Of a DNA stretch of 64,000 nt, positions 54,944 through 64,000 are shown in pieces; position 1 is the stretch's first letter; every line of letters starts with the position of its first letter. Source of the stretch: Devosia sp. ZB163 (GTDB lineage Bacteria; Pseudomonadota; Alphaproteobacteria; Rhizobiales; Devosiaceae); assembly GCF_028613635.1 (NCBI RefSeq), contig NZ_JAQRMY010000002.1:248001-312000 (forward strand), written 5' to 3'. The position numbers and the translations under genes were made by a program. The notes below the pieces were generated by a model, which saw nothing but the letters and a program-made list of their open reading frames with translations, ran no database searches and was not told where the DNA came from.

Positions 54944-55363
54944 ATGCAGCCTGAGTCTGACGAACCCAAGACAAAAGCCGGCCCACGTGCCAGCGCAATC
55001 CGGGCTGCCTATCTCGTCGCCGGCTTCGTGCTCCTTGCCCTGGGTATCATCGGGGCTTTCCTGCCCGTGATGCCGACTACCATTTTCATTATCCTCGCCG
55101 CCGGGTGCTTCGCCCGCTCGTCGGAGCGGCTGGAGGGCTGGCTGCTGAAGCATCCCCGCTTCGGCCCGACCATCAAGGCATGGCGTGCCGAGGGGGCGAT
55201 CTCGCGGCGCGGCAAGACGCTTGCCTGCAGCGGCATGGTGCTCGGCTACGTGCTGTTCCTGATCGGCGCACGCCCCGGCCTGCCGGTGGCGCTCTTCGTG
55301 CTGGCGGTGTTCGTCGGCTGCGCCTGGTTCGTGCTGTCGCGCCCGGAGCCCTCGGGCCGCTAG
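54944..55363 (+). CDS. DUF454 (YbaN-like) inner-membrane protein
   Basis: A 139-residue protein with a short charged N-terminus and three to four membrane segments. The DUF454 signature ALGIIGAFLPVMPTTIFIILAAGCFARSSERLEGWLLKHPRFGPTIKAWR is complete. Function unknown. Its end overlaps the convergent L,D-transpeptidase gene by four bases. Confidence 0.9.
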   Translation: MQPESDEPKTKAGPRASAIRAAYLVAGFVLLALGIIGAFLPVMPTTIFIILAAGCFARSSERLEGWLLKHPRFGPTIKAWRAEGAISRRGKTLACSGMVLGYVLFLIGARPGLPVALFVLAVFVGCAWFVLSRPEPSGR

Positions 55364-55779
55364 CCGCGTACCTGGATCGTCACGTTGCCGCTGCCGTGCT
55401 TGTTCACCAGGCTATAGAGCCGCCGCGCGTGATCGGGCGAGAGCCGCACGCAGCCATGCGATGCGACGCGGCCCAGCCGCTTGGTGTCATAGGTGCCGTG
55501 GATGGCGTAGCCGCCCCGGAAGAAGATCGCGTAGGGCATCGGCGAGCCGTCGTACTTCTTGGAGTAGTATTCCTTGTACATGCGGGTTACGCCATAGGTG
55601 CCGCGGGGGGTGGCATAGCCTTTACGTCCGGTTGATACCGCCCAGCTATGGACGCGCTCGCCCCCGACGTTAACCCTCATCCGCTGGTCCGAGATGTCGA
55701 TGACGATCCCGACATCAGCGGCCAGACTGGGGGATGCAAGCAAAATGACAGACAAGATAAGTAAAATGCGTCGCAACAT
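55360..55779 (-). CDS. L,D-transpeptidase (YkuD family)
   Basis: A 139-residue periplasmic enzyme with a signal peptide (residues 1-20, LLASPSLA). The YkuD active site is complete: His in YAIHGTYDTKRLGRVASHGCVRLS, with Ser-His-Gly-Cys-Val-Arg at residues about 107-112. It forms 3-3 peptidoglycan cross-links or attaches lipoproteins. It is short for the family, since it has only the catalytic domain. Confidence 0.9.
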   Translation of the reverse strand: MLRRILLILSVILLASPSLAADVGIVIDISDQRMRVNVGGERVHSWAVSTGRKGYATPRGTYGVTRMYKEYYSKKYDGSPMPYAIFFRGGYAIHGTYDTKRLGRVASHGCVRLSPDHARRLYSLVNKHGSGNVTIQVRG

Positions 55780-56184
55780 TTCTGCATACTCTTGCTGATA
55801 TTGTCCAAAGCTTGATCGGTACCTGTTGCTGACTGGTTAAGACGAAGCATCGCATATATTGGCTCGCGTGCTCGTGAATGCGCGCGATCAACTTGCGAGC
55901 GTGGTTGCTCGCGAGCTGTCGTTTCTTTCATTTATTGATGTTCGAGCTGCCATGAACCTGCGGGCAGGAATCTCGGCAGTAGATCGCGCCCGGGACCTGC
56001 GCATGATTGTCTACGCACCGGCGCGTGCCGGGCGAGCCCGTTTCTCCGGCTGCGCTGCCGTCGTGACCCTGCAAAAACCCGGATCGAGCCAAAGTCCAAC
56101 GGCAACTGGTCTCAGCGTTTGCATTCGGGAGGACGCCTCACTATGTTGCGGCCCCAATCCCGAACCCCGTTCCGCTTGAGCTTC
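55780..56184. other. Intergenic region, no gene supported
   Basis: About 400 bases. A + strand ORF at 55859-56179 lacks protein-like pattern and is not called. CTTGCGAGC-N6-GCTCGCGAG, an imperfect 9-base inverted repeat (one mismatch), lies at 55892-55915. The right part holds the promoter of the TPR gene. Confidence 0.55.
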
Positions 56185-57033
56185 ATGTCCAACGAAAACA
56201 TCATCCGCGAAATCGACGAGGAACTGCGCAGCGACCGTGCGCGCAAGCTCTGGCGGAGCTTTGGCCCGTTCGTCATCGGCGCGGCCGTTGTGGTCGTCCT
56301 TGCCGTGGCCGTGAACGAAGGCTGGTCCTGGTGGCAGAATTCCAACTCGGCCCAGTCGTCCGATCAGTTCTACTCGGCGCTCGAGGCTGCTGATGGTGCC
56401 GACGTGGCTGCTGCCCAGAAGGCGCTCGACGGCGTGATCGCAGCCGGTCATGGCGGCTATCCGACACTCGCGCGCTTCCGTGAGGCCGCGCTGCTGGCCC
56501 AGGACGGCAAGGCGCCCGAGGCGATCGCCGCCTACGACGCGATCTCGACGTCGGAATCGAACAAGTACCTGCGCGAACTGGCTCTGGTCCTCGCGGCCAA
56601 CCTTCTGGTCGATAGCGGCGATGTCGCCCAGGTCGAGCAGCGCGTCGGCGGGCTGACCGGCCCGGCCAGCACCTTCCGCAACGCCGCCAACGAGGTCATC
56701 GGCCTCGCCAAGTACAAGGCTGGCGATCTTGCCGGTGCCCGCACCAGCTTCGAGCAGGCGGCCAACGATGGCCTGACCAGCACCGAGGCCCGCGCCCGGC
56801 TGAACATCTATCTCGCCCAGCTGACCGCCGAGGGCGCTGCGCCGGCACCGGTCGCGGCCGCCGAGGCGCCCGCAGCGGCCGATCCGGCTCCGGCTGAGAC
56901 TTCGGTCGGCGATGCACCGGTGATCGATACCGCTCCGTCTGCGGATGCACCTGCCATGGCGCCTGCCACGGAAGCTCCGGCTGCCGACGCACCTGCCGCG
57001 GACGCTCCCGCACCGGCCGCACCGGCCAACTGA
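56185..57033 (+). CDS. TPR-domain inner-membrane protein (YfgM-like)
   Basis: A 282-residue protein. A cytoplasmic helix ([23 protein letters not shown]) is followed by one membrane segment ([22 protein letters not shown], about residues 27-48) and a tetratricopeptide periplasmic domain ([27 protein letters not shown]..., [23 protein letters not shown]). The last 70 residues are an Ala/Pro/Asp-rich linker tail. It resembles YfgM, a chaperone of the secretion pathway. The ATG at 56185 is chosen over an upstream extension. It sits directly before der, as in many proteobacteria. Confidence 0.8.
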   Translation: MSNENIIREIDEELRSDRARKLWRSFGPFVIGAAVVVVLAVAVNEGWSWWQNSNSAQSSDQFYSALEAADGADVAAAQKALDGVIAAGHGGYPTLARFREAALLAQDGKAPEAIAAYDAISTSESNKYLRELALVLAANLLVDSGDVAQVEQRVGGLTGPASTFRNAANEVIGLAKYKAGDLAGARTSFEQAANDGLTSTEARARLNIYLAQLTAEGAAPAPVAAAEAPAAADPAPAETSVGDAPVIDTAPSADAPAMAPATEAPAADAPAADAPAPAAPAN

Positions 57034-57061
57034 TATCCGACTGCCTGCATCTGGGGTTCCG

Positions 57062-58492
57062 ATGACCGTCACCGTCGCTATTGTCGGCCGCCCCAATGTC
57101 GGGAAGTCCACACTGTTCAACCGCCTCGTCGGCCGCAAGATCGCGCTGGTCGACGACACGCCGGGCGTGACCCGCGACCGCCGCGAGGCCGATGGCCGCA
57201 TCGGCGACCTGCGCTTCAAGGTGCTCGACACCGCCGGCTACGAGGACCGGACCGACGGTTCGCTCGAAGACCGGATGCGCCAGCAGACCGAGATCGCCAT
57301 CCGCGACGCCGACATCATCCTGTTCATGATCGACGCCAAGGCCGGGGTGACACCCCTCGACGAGCGCTTCGCCCAGGTGCTGCGCCGCGCTGGCAAGGAC
57401 GTGCACCTCATCGGCAACAAGGCCGAGGGCAGGGCCGCCGATCCGGGCCTGATGGAAGCCTACAGCCTCGGTTTCGGCGAGCCGGTGGCCATTTCGGCCG
57501 AACACGGCCTGGGTCTCGCCGATCTCCACGCCATCGTCTCCAAGGCCGTCGATGCGGCGGCCGAGAAGGAGGCCGAGGCCTCCCATGCCCTCGAAGACCT
57601 GATGCCCGAGGTCGATGTCGATGTGACCGACGAGGGGATGGACGAGGATGGGCCCGTCCGGCGCTGGGATCCGCGTCGGCACCTCAACGTCGCCATCATT
57701 GGCCGCCCCAACGCCGGCAAGTCGACGCTGATCAACCGCATGGTCGGCGAAGACCGCCTGCTCACCGGCCCCGAGGCCGGCATCACCCGCGATTCGATCC
57801 TCGTGCCGTGGGAGTACGGCGGCCGCGTCATCAACCTCGTCGATACCGCAGGCATGCGCCGCAAGTCGCGCATCGAGCTCAAGCTCGAAAAGCTCGCGGT
57901 CAGCGATTCCCTGCGCTCCATCCAGTATGCAGAAGTCGTGGTGCTGCTGCTCGATGCGCAGATCCCGTTCGAGAAGCAGGACCTGGCGCTGGCCGACCTC
58001 GTCGAGCGCGAAGGCCGCGCCATGGTGATCGCGGTCAACAAGTGGGACACGATCGAGGACAAGAACGAGAAGCTGGCCGAGCTGCGCGAGCAGTGCGAGC
58101 GCTACCTGCCGCAGCTCAAGGGCGTCCCGCTCGTGACGATCTCGGGCCTGCAGGGCCGCAACATCGACAAGCTGATGTCGGCCATCTTCGCCATCGAGGA
58201 GCGCTGGAACAGCCATGTCTCGACGGCCCGGCTCAATCGCTGGCTCGGCGCCATGACCGAGAGCCATCCGCCGCCGGCCGTTTCGGGCCGCCGGCTCAAG
58301 CTGCGTTACATGACGCAGGCCAAGATCCGGCCGCCCAGCTTCATCCTCTTCTGCTCTCGTCCCGAGGCCGTGCCCAACTCATACCAGCGCTACCTCGTGA
58401 ACGGCATGCGCGAGACCTTCGACCTGCCCGGCACGCCCATCCGGCTCTGGCTGCGCGGCGGCAAGAACCCGTTCGACAAGAGCGAGAAGTAG
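57062..58492 (+). CDS. der: Ribosome biogenesis GTPase Der (EngA)
   Basis: A 476-residue double-GTPase. The first G domain has [28 protein letters not shown] and NKAEG; the second has [21 protein letters not shown] and NKWDT (about residues 325-335), then the KH-like domain with [18 protein letters not shown]. It acts in 50S subunit maturation. The start ATG at 57062 follows the TPR gene by 28 bases. Confidence 0.96.
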   Translation: MTVTVAIVGRPNVGKSTLFNRLVGRKIALVDDTPGVTRDRREADGRIGDLRFKVLDTAGYEDRTDGSLEDRMRQQTEIAIRDADIILFMIDAKAGVTPLDERFAQVLRRAGKDVHLIGNKAEGRAADPGLMEAYSLGFGEPVAISAEHGLGLADLHAIVSKAVDAAAEKEAEASHALEDLMPEVDVDVTDEGMDEDGPVRRWDPRRHLNVAIIGRPNAGKSTLINRMVGEDRLLTGPEAGITRDSILVPWEYGGRVINLVDTAGMRRKSRIELKLEKLAVSDSLRSIQYAEVVVLLLDAQIPFEKQDLALADLVEREGRAMVIAVNKWDTIEDKNEKLAELREQCERYLPQLKGVPLVTISGLQGRNIDKLMSAIFAIEERWNSHVSTARLNRWLGAMTESHPPPAVSGRRLKLRYMTQAKIRPPSFILFCSRPEAVPNSYQRYLVNGMRETFDLPGTPIRLWLRGGKNPFDKSEK

Positions 58493-58819
58493 GCACTTCG
58501 CGCCCCCCGCTCGGCCCGTTCGTCTCGCCGGGATGAGCGGGGACCAAAGACGTTCGACAGCAGGTCGATCGGCCCAGTCAGTCATTTCCCTTAGCTTCGA
58601 TTGCAGTTTACCGGTTCAGTAAATTGTGTCGGTGTTGTATTCCATTGATCGAACTACTATAACGACGAAATCGCACCAAGCGTCTTGACCGAGCGAGGCA
58701 ATCCGCACGAAGGGTCGGGATAGACGGTCTGATGCGTTTGTAACGTCTGTGAACGTCTGTCCATTAGCGGCGGGGCGACGTTCGCAAGAAGAAGTCGTTG
58801 TGCAATTCGAGTTCTTGCC
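58493..58819. other. Intergenic region upstream of the deacetylase/glycosyltransferase gene
   Basis: About 330 bases with no gene. It is AT-richer than the flanks and holds the direct repeat AACGTCTGT at 58742-58750 and 58752-58760, ten bases apart. A GC-rich inverted repeat CCCCGCTC/GAGCGGGG (58505-58542) follows der, without a T-tract. Confidence 0.55.
58742..58760 (+). promoter_or_regulatory. Direct repeat upstream of deacetylase/glycosyltransferase gene
   Basis: AACGTCTGT twice with a 10-base period, so both copies face the same side of the helix, as in sites of response regulators. It is about 60 bases upstream of the ATG at 58820. Confidence 0.4.
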
Positions 58820-61800
58820 ATGCCGCGCCCCACACAGAAACTGCCAAGCAGCGCTTTGCCGGTCTTCTTCGATCCCACCAGGCATCGTTGGATTGCAATC
58901 AAGTCGCTGTCGTCGCTTGCCCTCGCCTGCATCCTGTCGTTGTTGACTGTGCTCTTCGTGAGCATCCTCAACGGACCGAAGCTGGAGGGCTCCTCGCTTT
59001 CGTCGCCTGAACACCGGATCATCGTGCGACAGCCCGGTCTGCCCGCGGGCGCTCCCCGGGTTGACCCAAACGTCCTCGAGTCGGGGATAGCGGGTGATGT
59101 CGTCGGTTTTTTTCCCGAGGAGCCAACGCCCAGCAGCGTAGCGCGGGTGGTTGGCTCGACCCCCTAGACCTCGTCTTCGGCTGGTTCATCGGACGTGCCG
59201 GCGCCGCTGAGGCAGTGCCAGCAGAGCCCGCCGGGCCGGATGTGGTCGCCTTCTACGTCAACTGGGACGAAGCGAGCATCGCCTCGCTACGCGAGAACCT
59301 CGCCAGCGTCGACGTCCTCCTTCCCGAATGGCTGCACCTCGCGAGCGGCGCCGGCGACATTTCGCTGGACGACGAGGGGAGCACCGACGAGGTGGTCGAG
59401 CTGATCGCCAACGAGCAGGCGAACGTGCGCATCCTGCCCCTGATCAACAACTACATCGCCGATGACTGGCAGGTGGACTGGCTGCACGAACTGCTGTCCG
59501 ACGAAACCGCGCGCCATCGGCTGGTCGGGAACGTCCTCGCCTATGTCGAACAGCACGACTTCGCCGGGATCACCATGGGCCTGCAGGGCGTCGGTCCGGA
59601 CGACGCCGAAGCCTTCATGGTGCTGGCCGAGGAGCTTTATGGCGCATTCCAGGCGCGCGGGCTGCTCGTCTACCACACCGTTTCGATGGACGACCGCACG
59701 CTCGATGCCCATCGCCTGAGCGCCGTTTCCGACGCGGTGATCGTGCTGGCGGAGGGGGAGGACTGGGACCTGGACGGACCCGGGCCACTGGCCTCGCAGG
59801 CCTGGTTCGAAGCCGGGATCAAGCGGCGAGCAGAAGAGATTCCTGCCTCCAAGCTGATCGTTTCGCTCTCCAACGTGGCGCGCGACTGGTCCCCCGCCGG
59901 GTCCGAGACCTATTCGGTGCAGGAGGCCCTCAGCCGGGCGCGCGAAGCGGGCGCCGAGATCGGCTTCGACCCGCAGCGGCTCAATCCGACCTTCGGGTAC
60001 CACGACGACGATGGCGTCGAGCATGCGGTCTGGCTGCTCGATGCGGCGACCGCCTTCAACCAGTGGCAGGTGGCAAAGAGCATGTCTCCGCGCGGCATCG
60101 CCCTGTGGCGGCTGGGGACCGAGGATCCGTCGATCTGGGGGGTGCTGGCCGACCTGCAGAACGGCTCCGCCCGCGACCTGATCGATATCAAGTTCTCGCA
60201 CCACATCGATCGCTACGGCGCCGGCGAGGTCATCCGCGTCACGGGGATGCCCGAGAACGGCCTCCGGAACGTCGACTTCTCCCCCGACGGCAGCCAGATC
60301 GTGGGAGAGACCATCGCGCGCTATCCGCGCAGTTTCGAGGTCATGCAGTGGGGAGGCGGCAACGAGAAGCTGCTCGCGCTGACCTTCGACGACGGGCCCG
60401 ATCCCATCTACACCCCCCAGGTACTCGACGTGCTCAAGAAGTACGACGTGCCTGCCACCTTCTTCATGGTCGGCAACCAGATGCTGCGCTACCCCGACCT
60501 GCTGCGGCGCGTGGTGGCGGAGGGGCACGAGGTCGGCAACCACACCTACAGCCACTCCAACATCTCCCGCATCGGGGAGGACCTGCTGAGGCTCGAGCTC
60601 AACGCCACGCAGCGCGTGTTCGAGAGCGTCACGGGGCGGAACATGATCTTCTTCCGGCCGCCCTATGCCACCGACACCAAGCCCCAGACAGCCGATGAGA
60701 TCCGCCCCCTCGCGCTGATCAGCGAGCTTGGCTACCTGGCCGTCAACATGAACATCGACTCGCGCGACTGGTGGCTGCCCAACACCCGGCGCATCGTCCA
60801 GACGACACTGTCGGAGGCCCGCGCCGGCCTGGGTAACGTGATCCTGATGCACGATGGCGGCGGCGGTCGCCAGCACACCGTCGATGCATTGCCCGAAATC
60901 ATCGAGAAGGCCCGGGCCGAGGGCTTCCGCTTCGTCGCCGTCAGCGAACTGATCGGCAAGACGCGGGACGAAGTGATGCCGAAGACGGCCAGTGCGCCCA
61001 CCGTCCAGTTCCTGCAGACGGCCGGCTTCAGCGTCATGCGCGAAGTCGGGCGTGTGCTCGGCATCGCCTTTGGCGCGGCCGTCGCCCTTGGCATCGCCCG
61101 CTCGCTCATCCTGATCGTGCTGTCCTTCCAGCGTCGCCGGCGGCGGCAGACCTCGCCGCTGGTGCGCAAGCTCCTGAAGCTGCCGACACCGCCCCGGCTC
61201 AGCGTAGGTGTCGTCGTTCCCGGCTACAACGAGGAAAAGGTGATCGTGCAGACCGTACGGTCACTGCTGGCCTCGTCGCTCCCCGACCTGCAGGTGGTCG
61301 TCGTCGACGACGGCTCGACCGACGGCACGCTCGAACTCTGCCGCGCGACCTTCGCCGGCGAACCGCGCGTCAAGGTCATCAACAAGAAGAACGGCGGCAA
61401 GGCCGACGCGCTCAACCTGGGCTTCCGCCAGCTGCATACCGACATCGTCATCGCCATGGACGCCGACACCATCTTCCTGCCGGATACGGCGGAACGGCTG
61501 ATAGCGCACTTTGCCGATCCGAACGTCGCCGCCATCTCGGGCAACGCCAAGGTCGGCAACCGCGTCAACCTGCTGACCCGCTGGCAGGCGCTCGAGTACA
61601 TCACGGCCCAGAACCTCGACCGTCGCGCCTTCGAGCACCTGAACTGCATAGGTGTCGTGCCGGGCGCCATCGGCGCATGGCGGCGCGAACTCGTCATCGC
61701 CGCCGGCGGCTTCACCACCGACACGCTTGCCGAGGATGCCGACCTGACGCTGAAGCTGCTGCGCCAGGGCTACAGGGTGGTCTACGAGGAGCGGGCCATT

Positions 61801-62340
61801 GCCCTCACCGAGGCGCCGGAGACGCTGCGCCAGTTCAACAAGCAGCGCTTCCGCTGGATGTACGGCACGCTGCAGGTCGCCTTCAAGCACCTGGGCGCCC
61901 TCGGCCTGCGCGATTCCATGTCGGTCGGCCTCGTCGCCCTACCCAACACGCTGCTGTTCCAGATCATCTTTCCCCTGCTGGCGCCGCTGGCGGACCTGGG
62001 AGCCATTCTCGCGCTCGTGGGGCTGGGCTGGAACCTCCTCACCAACTCCACGACCATGCCCACCGACGTCGCGCAGGGCGTCCTGGGGTTGTTCTTCGCG
62101 TTCATCCTCATCGATTTCTTCGCGGCACTCGCCTCGTTCTGGCACGAGCCGAAGGAGGATTGGCGGCTGCTCGTCTGGCTGATTCCGCAGCGCTTCTTCT
62201 ACAGGCAGCTGATCTACATCGTCGCCATCCGGGCCGTGGTTTCGGCGATACAGGGGTCAGCCGTCGGCTGGGGAACGCTGCATCGAACCGCCCACGTAAC
62301 TGCGCTTCCGCGGGGACTCATGGAGGCGGGGAAGGGGTGA
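58820..62340 (+). CDS. GH18-like / polysaccharide deacetylase / GT2 glycosyltransferase protein, frame interrupted
   Basis: Two frames together encode 1173 residues. The first frame (58820-59167) gives a short cytoplasmic tail and one membrane segment (LALACILSLLTVLFVSIL). The second (open from 59098) gives the rest: a GH18-like domain (VVAFYVNWDEASIASLRENLASVDVLLPEWLHL), a NodB-type deacetylase (LTFDDGPDPIYTPQVLDVL...HEVGNHTYSHSNIS), two to four membrane segments, and a GT2 domain (VVPGYNEEKVIV, VVDDGSTDGT, DADT, QRFRW). Domain order suits synthesis and deacetylation of an amino-sugar exopolysaccharide. The frame change coincides with a T7 run; without it translation would need the GTG at 59215 and lose the anchor. 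Confidence 0.82.
59107..59113 (+). promoter_or_regulatory. T7 slippery heptamer, candidate -1 frameshift or slippage site
   Basis: GGT-TTT-TTT-CCC in the first frame: a perfect X-XXY-YYZ heptamer. Moving back one base after the second TTT enters the second frame exactly where it is open. A run of seven T is rare in this GC-rich DNA and could also cause transcriptional slippage, phase variation or a base-calling error. Confidence 0.6.
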
Positions 62341-62462
62341 TCTGCTCGCGCAACCGGCATGCGACACAGCCACCGATTCACCCTCATTGCGCCCCCGCGC
62401 AGCCCCGCTATACTCCCGCCTCCAAAGCGACCCGATGCTGAGTGCGGGGCCGCAACACCGAT

Positions 62463-63746
62463 ATGGCCTTGTTCCTCGAAATCATGATTGTCGCCGTCCT
62501 GACCCTGGTCAACGGCCTGCTCGCAATGAGCGAACTGGCGGTGGTCTCGTCCCGCCCCGCCCGCCTTAAGGTCCTCGCCGCCGAGGGCAAGCACGGCGCC
62601 AGGGTGGCGCTCAAGCTTCAGGACGACCCCGGCAAGTTCCTTTCCTCCGTCCAGATCGGCATCACGCTGGTCGGCGTGCTCTCCGGCGCCTTTTCCGGCG
62701 CCACGCTGGGCGAACGCCTGGGGCACTCGCTGGTCGGCGCTGGCATCGACCCCGGTATCGCCATGCCGCTGGGCGTCGGTATCGTCGTCATCATCATCAC
62801 CTACCTCTCGCTGATCATCGGCGAGCTCGTGCCCAAGCAGATCGCCCTGCGCGACGCAGAGGGCGTGGCGACGCGCGTGGCGCCGCTGATGAGCTTCATC
62901 GCCTCGGTCGCGGCGCCCCTGGTCTGGCTGCTCGACATCTCGGGCCGCCTCGTGCTGCGCCTGCTGGGGCAGGGCGGCGAGACCGAGGAGAAGGTCACCG
63001 ACGAAGAGGTCAAGACCATCATCGCCGAGGCCGAGAGCGCCGGCGTCCTCGAGACCGAGGAACGCCACATGATCTCGGGCGTCATGCGCCTCGCCGACCG
63101 TTCGGCGCGCGGGCTGATGACGCCGCGCCTCGACGTCGAGATCATCGACCTGAGCGAAAGCCGCGAGGAGATGATCGAGAAGCTGCGCGAGACGCGCCAC
63201 TCGGTCCTGCCGGTGCAGGATGGGCCGGTGGATTCGATCGTCGGCGTGATCGTCCGCAAGGACCTCGTCCAGAACGTGCTCTCCGAGCAGCCGCTCGACG
63301 TGCGCGCGCTGGTCAAGCAGGCCCCCGTGGTCATGGACCGCTCGAGCGCGCTCGACGTGCTCAAGGCCATCCGCGGCTCGCTGGTGCACATGGCGCTGGT
63401 CTTTGACGAGTACGGCCACTTCGAGGGCATCGTCACCCCGGGCGACGTCCTCGAGGCGATCACCGGTGCGTTCCAGGAGGAGGAAGGCGACGAGAAGCCC
63501 TACGTCACCCGCGAGGACGGCTCGTTCCTCGTCTCGGGCTGGATGCAGGTCGACGAGTTCCAGGCCCATATCGGCGTGCCGGTGCCCAAGGACGCCAAGT
63601 ACGAGACGGTCGCCGGCTTCGTCCTCGCCGAGCTCAACCACCTGCCGCAGGTGGGCGAAGCCTTCGAGCGCGGCCACTGGCGCTTCGAGGTCGTGGACCT
63701 CGACGGCCGCCGCATCGACAAGGTGCTGGTGACGCGGCTGACCTAG
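62463..63746 (+). CDS. Hemolysin-family CNNM/CorC transporter-like protein
   Basis: A 427-residue protein. The DUF21/CNNM membrane domain (residues 1-160; AMSELAVVSSRPARLKVLAAEGKHGARVALKLQDDPGKFLSSVQIGITLVGVLSGAF) is followed by two CBS motifs (RGLMTPRLDVEIIDLS..., FDEYGHFEGIVTPGDVLEAITG) and a CorC_HlyC C-terminal domain. These proteins are linked to magnesium/cobalt export and stress resistance rather than to haemolysis. The ATG at 62463 is preferred over the frame start at 62442. Confidence 0.9.
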   Translation: MALFLEIMIVAVLTLVNGLLAMSELAVVSSRPARLKVLAAEGKHGARVALKLQDDPGKFLSSVQIGITLVGVLSGAFSGATLGERLGHSLVGAGIDPGIAMPLGVGIVVIIITYLSLIIGELVPKQIALRDAEGVATRVAPLMSFIASVAAPLVWLLDISGRLVLRLLGQGGETEEKVTDEEVKTIIAEAESAGVLETEERHMISGVMRLADRSARGLMTPRLDVEIIDLSESREEMIEKLRETRHSVLPVQDGPVDSIVGVIVRKDLVQNVLSEQPLDVRALVKQAPVVMDRSSALDVLKAIRGSLVHMALVFDEYGHFEGIVTPGDVLEAITGAFQEEEGDEKPYVTREDGSFLVSGWMQVDEFQAHIGVPVPKDAKYETVAGFVLAELNHLPQVGEAFERGHWRFEVVDLDGRRIDKVLVTRLT

Positions 63747-63758
63747 CCGCCACTGCGT

Positions 63759-63782
63759 GCTCCTCCCCAAGCGGGGAGGGGC
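63759..63782. repeat. Hairpin, copy of the 1203-1223 repeat
   Basis: CTCCTCCCC-AAGC-GGGGAGGGG, the same stem as in the sugar-ABC operon. Here it lies between convergent genes and could also act as a bidirectional terminator. Confidence 0.55.
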
Positions 63783-63790
63783 GCATCCCC

Positions 63791-64000
63791 TTAGAGTGCG
63801 CTGAGCTCCGACTTGGGCCAGTCGTAGAGCATCCGGTTCTCGTTGAACCCCGGCTCGATCATGTCGATCAGCTTGGGCGCCACCGCTGCCGGTGGGGGCA
63901 GGGTCTCCGGATCCTCGCCCGGCACCGCCTGGGCGCGCATCGCCGTGCGCACCGCGCCGGGATAGAACACGTTGGCCCGCACATTGGTGACGCCGCCGGT
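63791..64000 (-). CDS. Short-chain dehydrogenase/reductase (C-terminal part only)
   Basis: The last 69 residues of a gene entering from the right edge. VTNVRANVFYPGAVRTAMRAQAVPGEDPETLPPPAAVAPKLIDMIEP matches the substrate-binding end of SDR enzymes (P-G-x-V/T-x-T after the catalytic Lys helix). The reaction cannot be told without the rest. Confidence 0.8.
   Translation of the reverse strand, partial: TGGVTNVRANVFYPGAVRTAMRAQAVPGEDPETLPPPAAVAPKLIDMIEPGFNENRMLYDWPKSELSAL

Noticed and set aside
55859-56179. 106-codon ORF before the TPR gene
   Set aside because: No protein pattern, no ribosome site, and it overlaps the promoter side of the TPR gene.
58505-58542. Rho-independent terminator after der
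   Set aside because: The stem is GC-rich but the loop is 22 bases and no T-tract follows; kept only as a note in the intergenic entry.
59287-60876. 529-codon antisense frame in the deacetylase/GT2 gene
   Set aside because: Shadow of a clearly identified protein.

Overview
The window reads as a chromosomal segment of a high-GC alphaproteobacterium, most likely Hyphomicrobiales close to Devosia (inference from gene content and style, not a database match). Pointers are the dense GC-rich coding, the alphaproteobacterial LexA box GTTC-N7-GTTC, TRAP and ABC carbohydrate uptake operons, and the housekeeping set guaB, guaA, der, ppx, rlmE and an rsmB-type gene.

Left chromosomal part (1-10515). The promoter-proximal genes of a sugar ABC transporter (binding protein and two permeases, the second cut by the window edge) are followed by a bestrophin-like membrane protein and an MFS exporter. 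Then comes a six-gene + strand operon: TRAP transporter dctPQM, a FadR-type GntR regulator, kduI and kduD. Its logic is uptake of a uronate-type acid and its conversion toward 2-keto-3-deoxygluconate.

Integrated island (about 10560-35123, 24.5 kb). It sits in the 3' end of a tRNA-Gln(CUG) gene. A 20-bp exact copy of the tRNA end marks the left boundary, a tyrosine integrase follows it, and both ends carry the same pair of TGCTACAG repeats 13 bp apart. Cargo, left to right: integrase; a small HEPN-like protein; an HUH (Rep-like) nuclease; a large arsenic resistance block (MFS exporter, flavin monooxygenase with a cysteine-rich tail, arsR, arsN-type acetyltransferase, two kinds of arsenate reductase, aquaglyceroporin, second arsR); a gene-free stretch with six GTTGAC/GTCAAC hexamers; a NYN-LOTUS protein; an XRE-type regulator with a divergent unknown gene; an SOS-boxed dnaE2 without imuA/imuB; a zinc-ribbon-like protein; an unknown gene paired with an XRE-ImmA/IrrE metallopeptidase; a 1631-residue STAND NTPase with an N-terminal Cap4-like nuclease; and a frameshifted DnaQ-like exonuclease-BRCT gene. 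This is a stress and defence island: metal resistance, SOS mutagenesis and several candidate anti-phage modules.

Right chromosomal part (35180-64000). ppx-rlmE-glycosyltransferase, two tandem DHA2 exporters, an unknown 439-residue protein, a stretch with REP-like hairpins, an EF-G-like GTPase, guaB-MAPEG-rsmB-type genes, tspO, an acyltransferase with two perfect palindromes upstream, a cyclic-nucleotide-binding membrane protein, guaA, DUF1963, DUF454, an L,D-transpeptidase, a TPR membrane protein with der, a large GH18-like/polysaccharide deacetylase/GT2 protein whose frame is interrupted at a perfect T7 slippery site, a CorC/CNNM-type protein and the C-terminus of an SDR enzyme.
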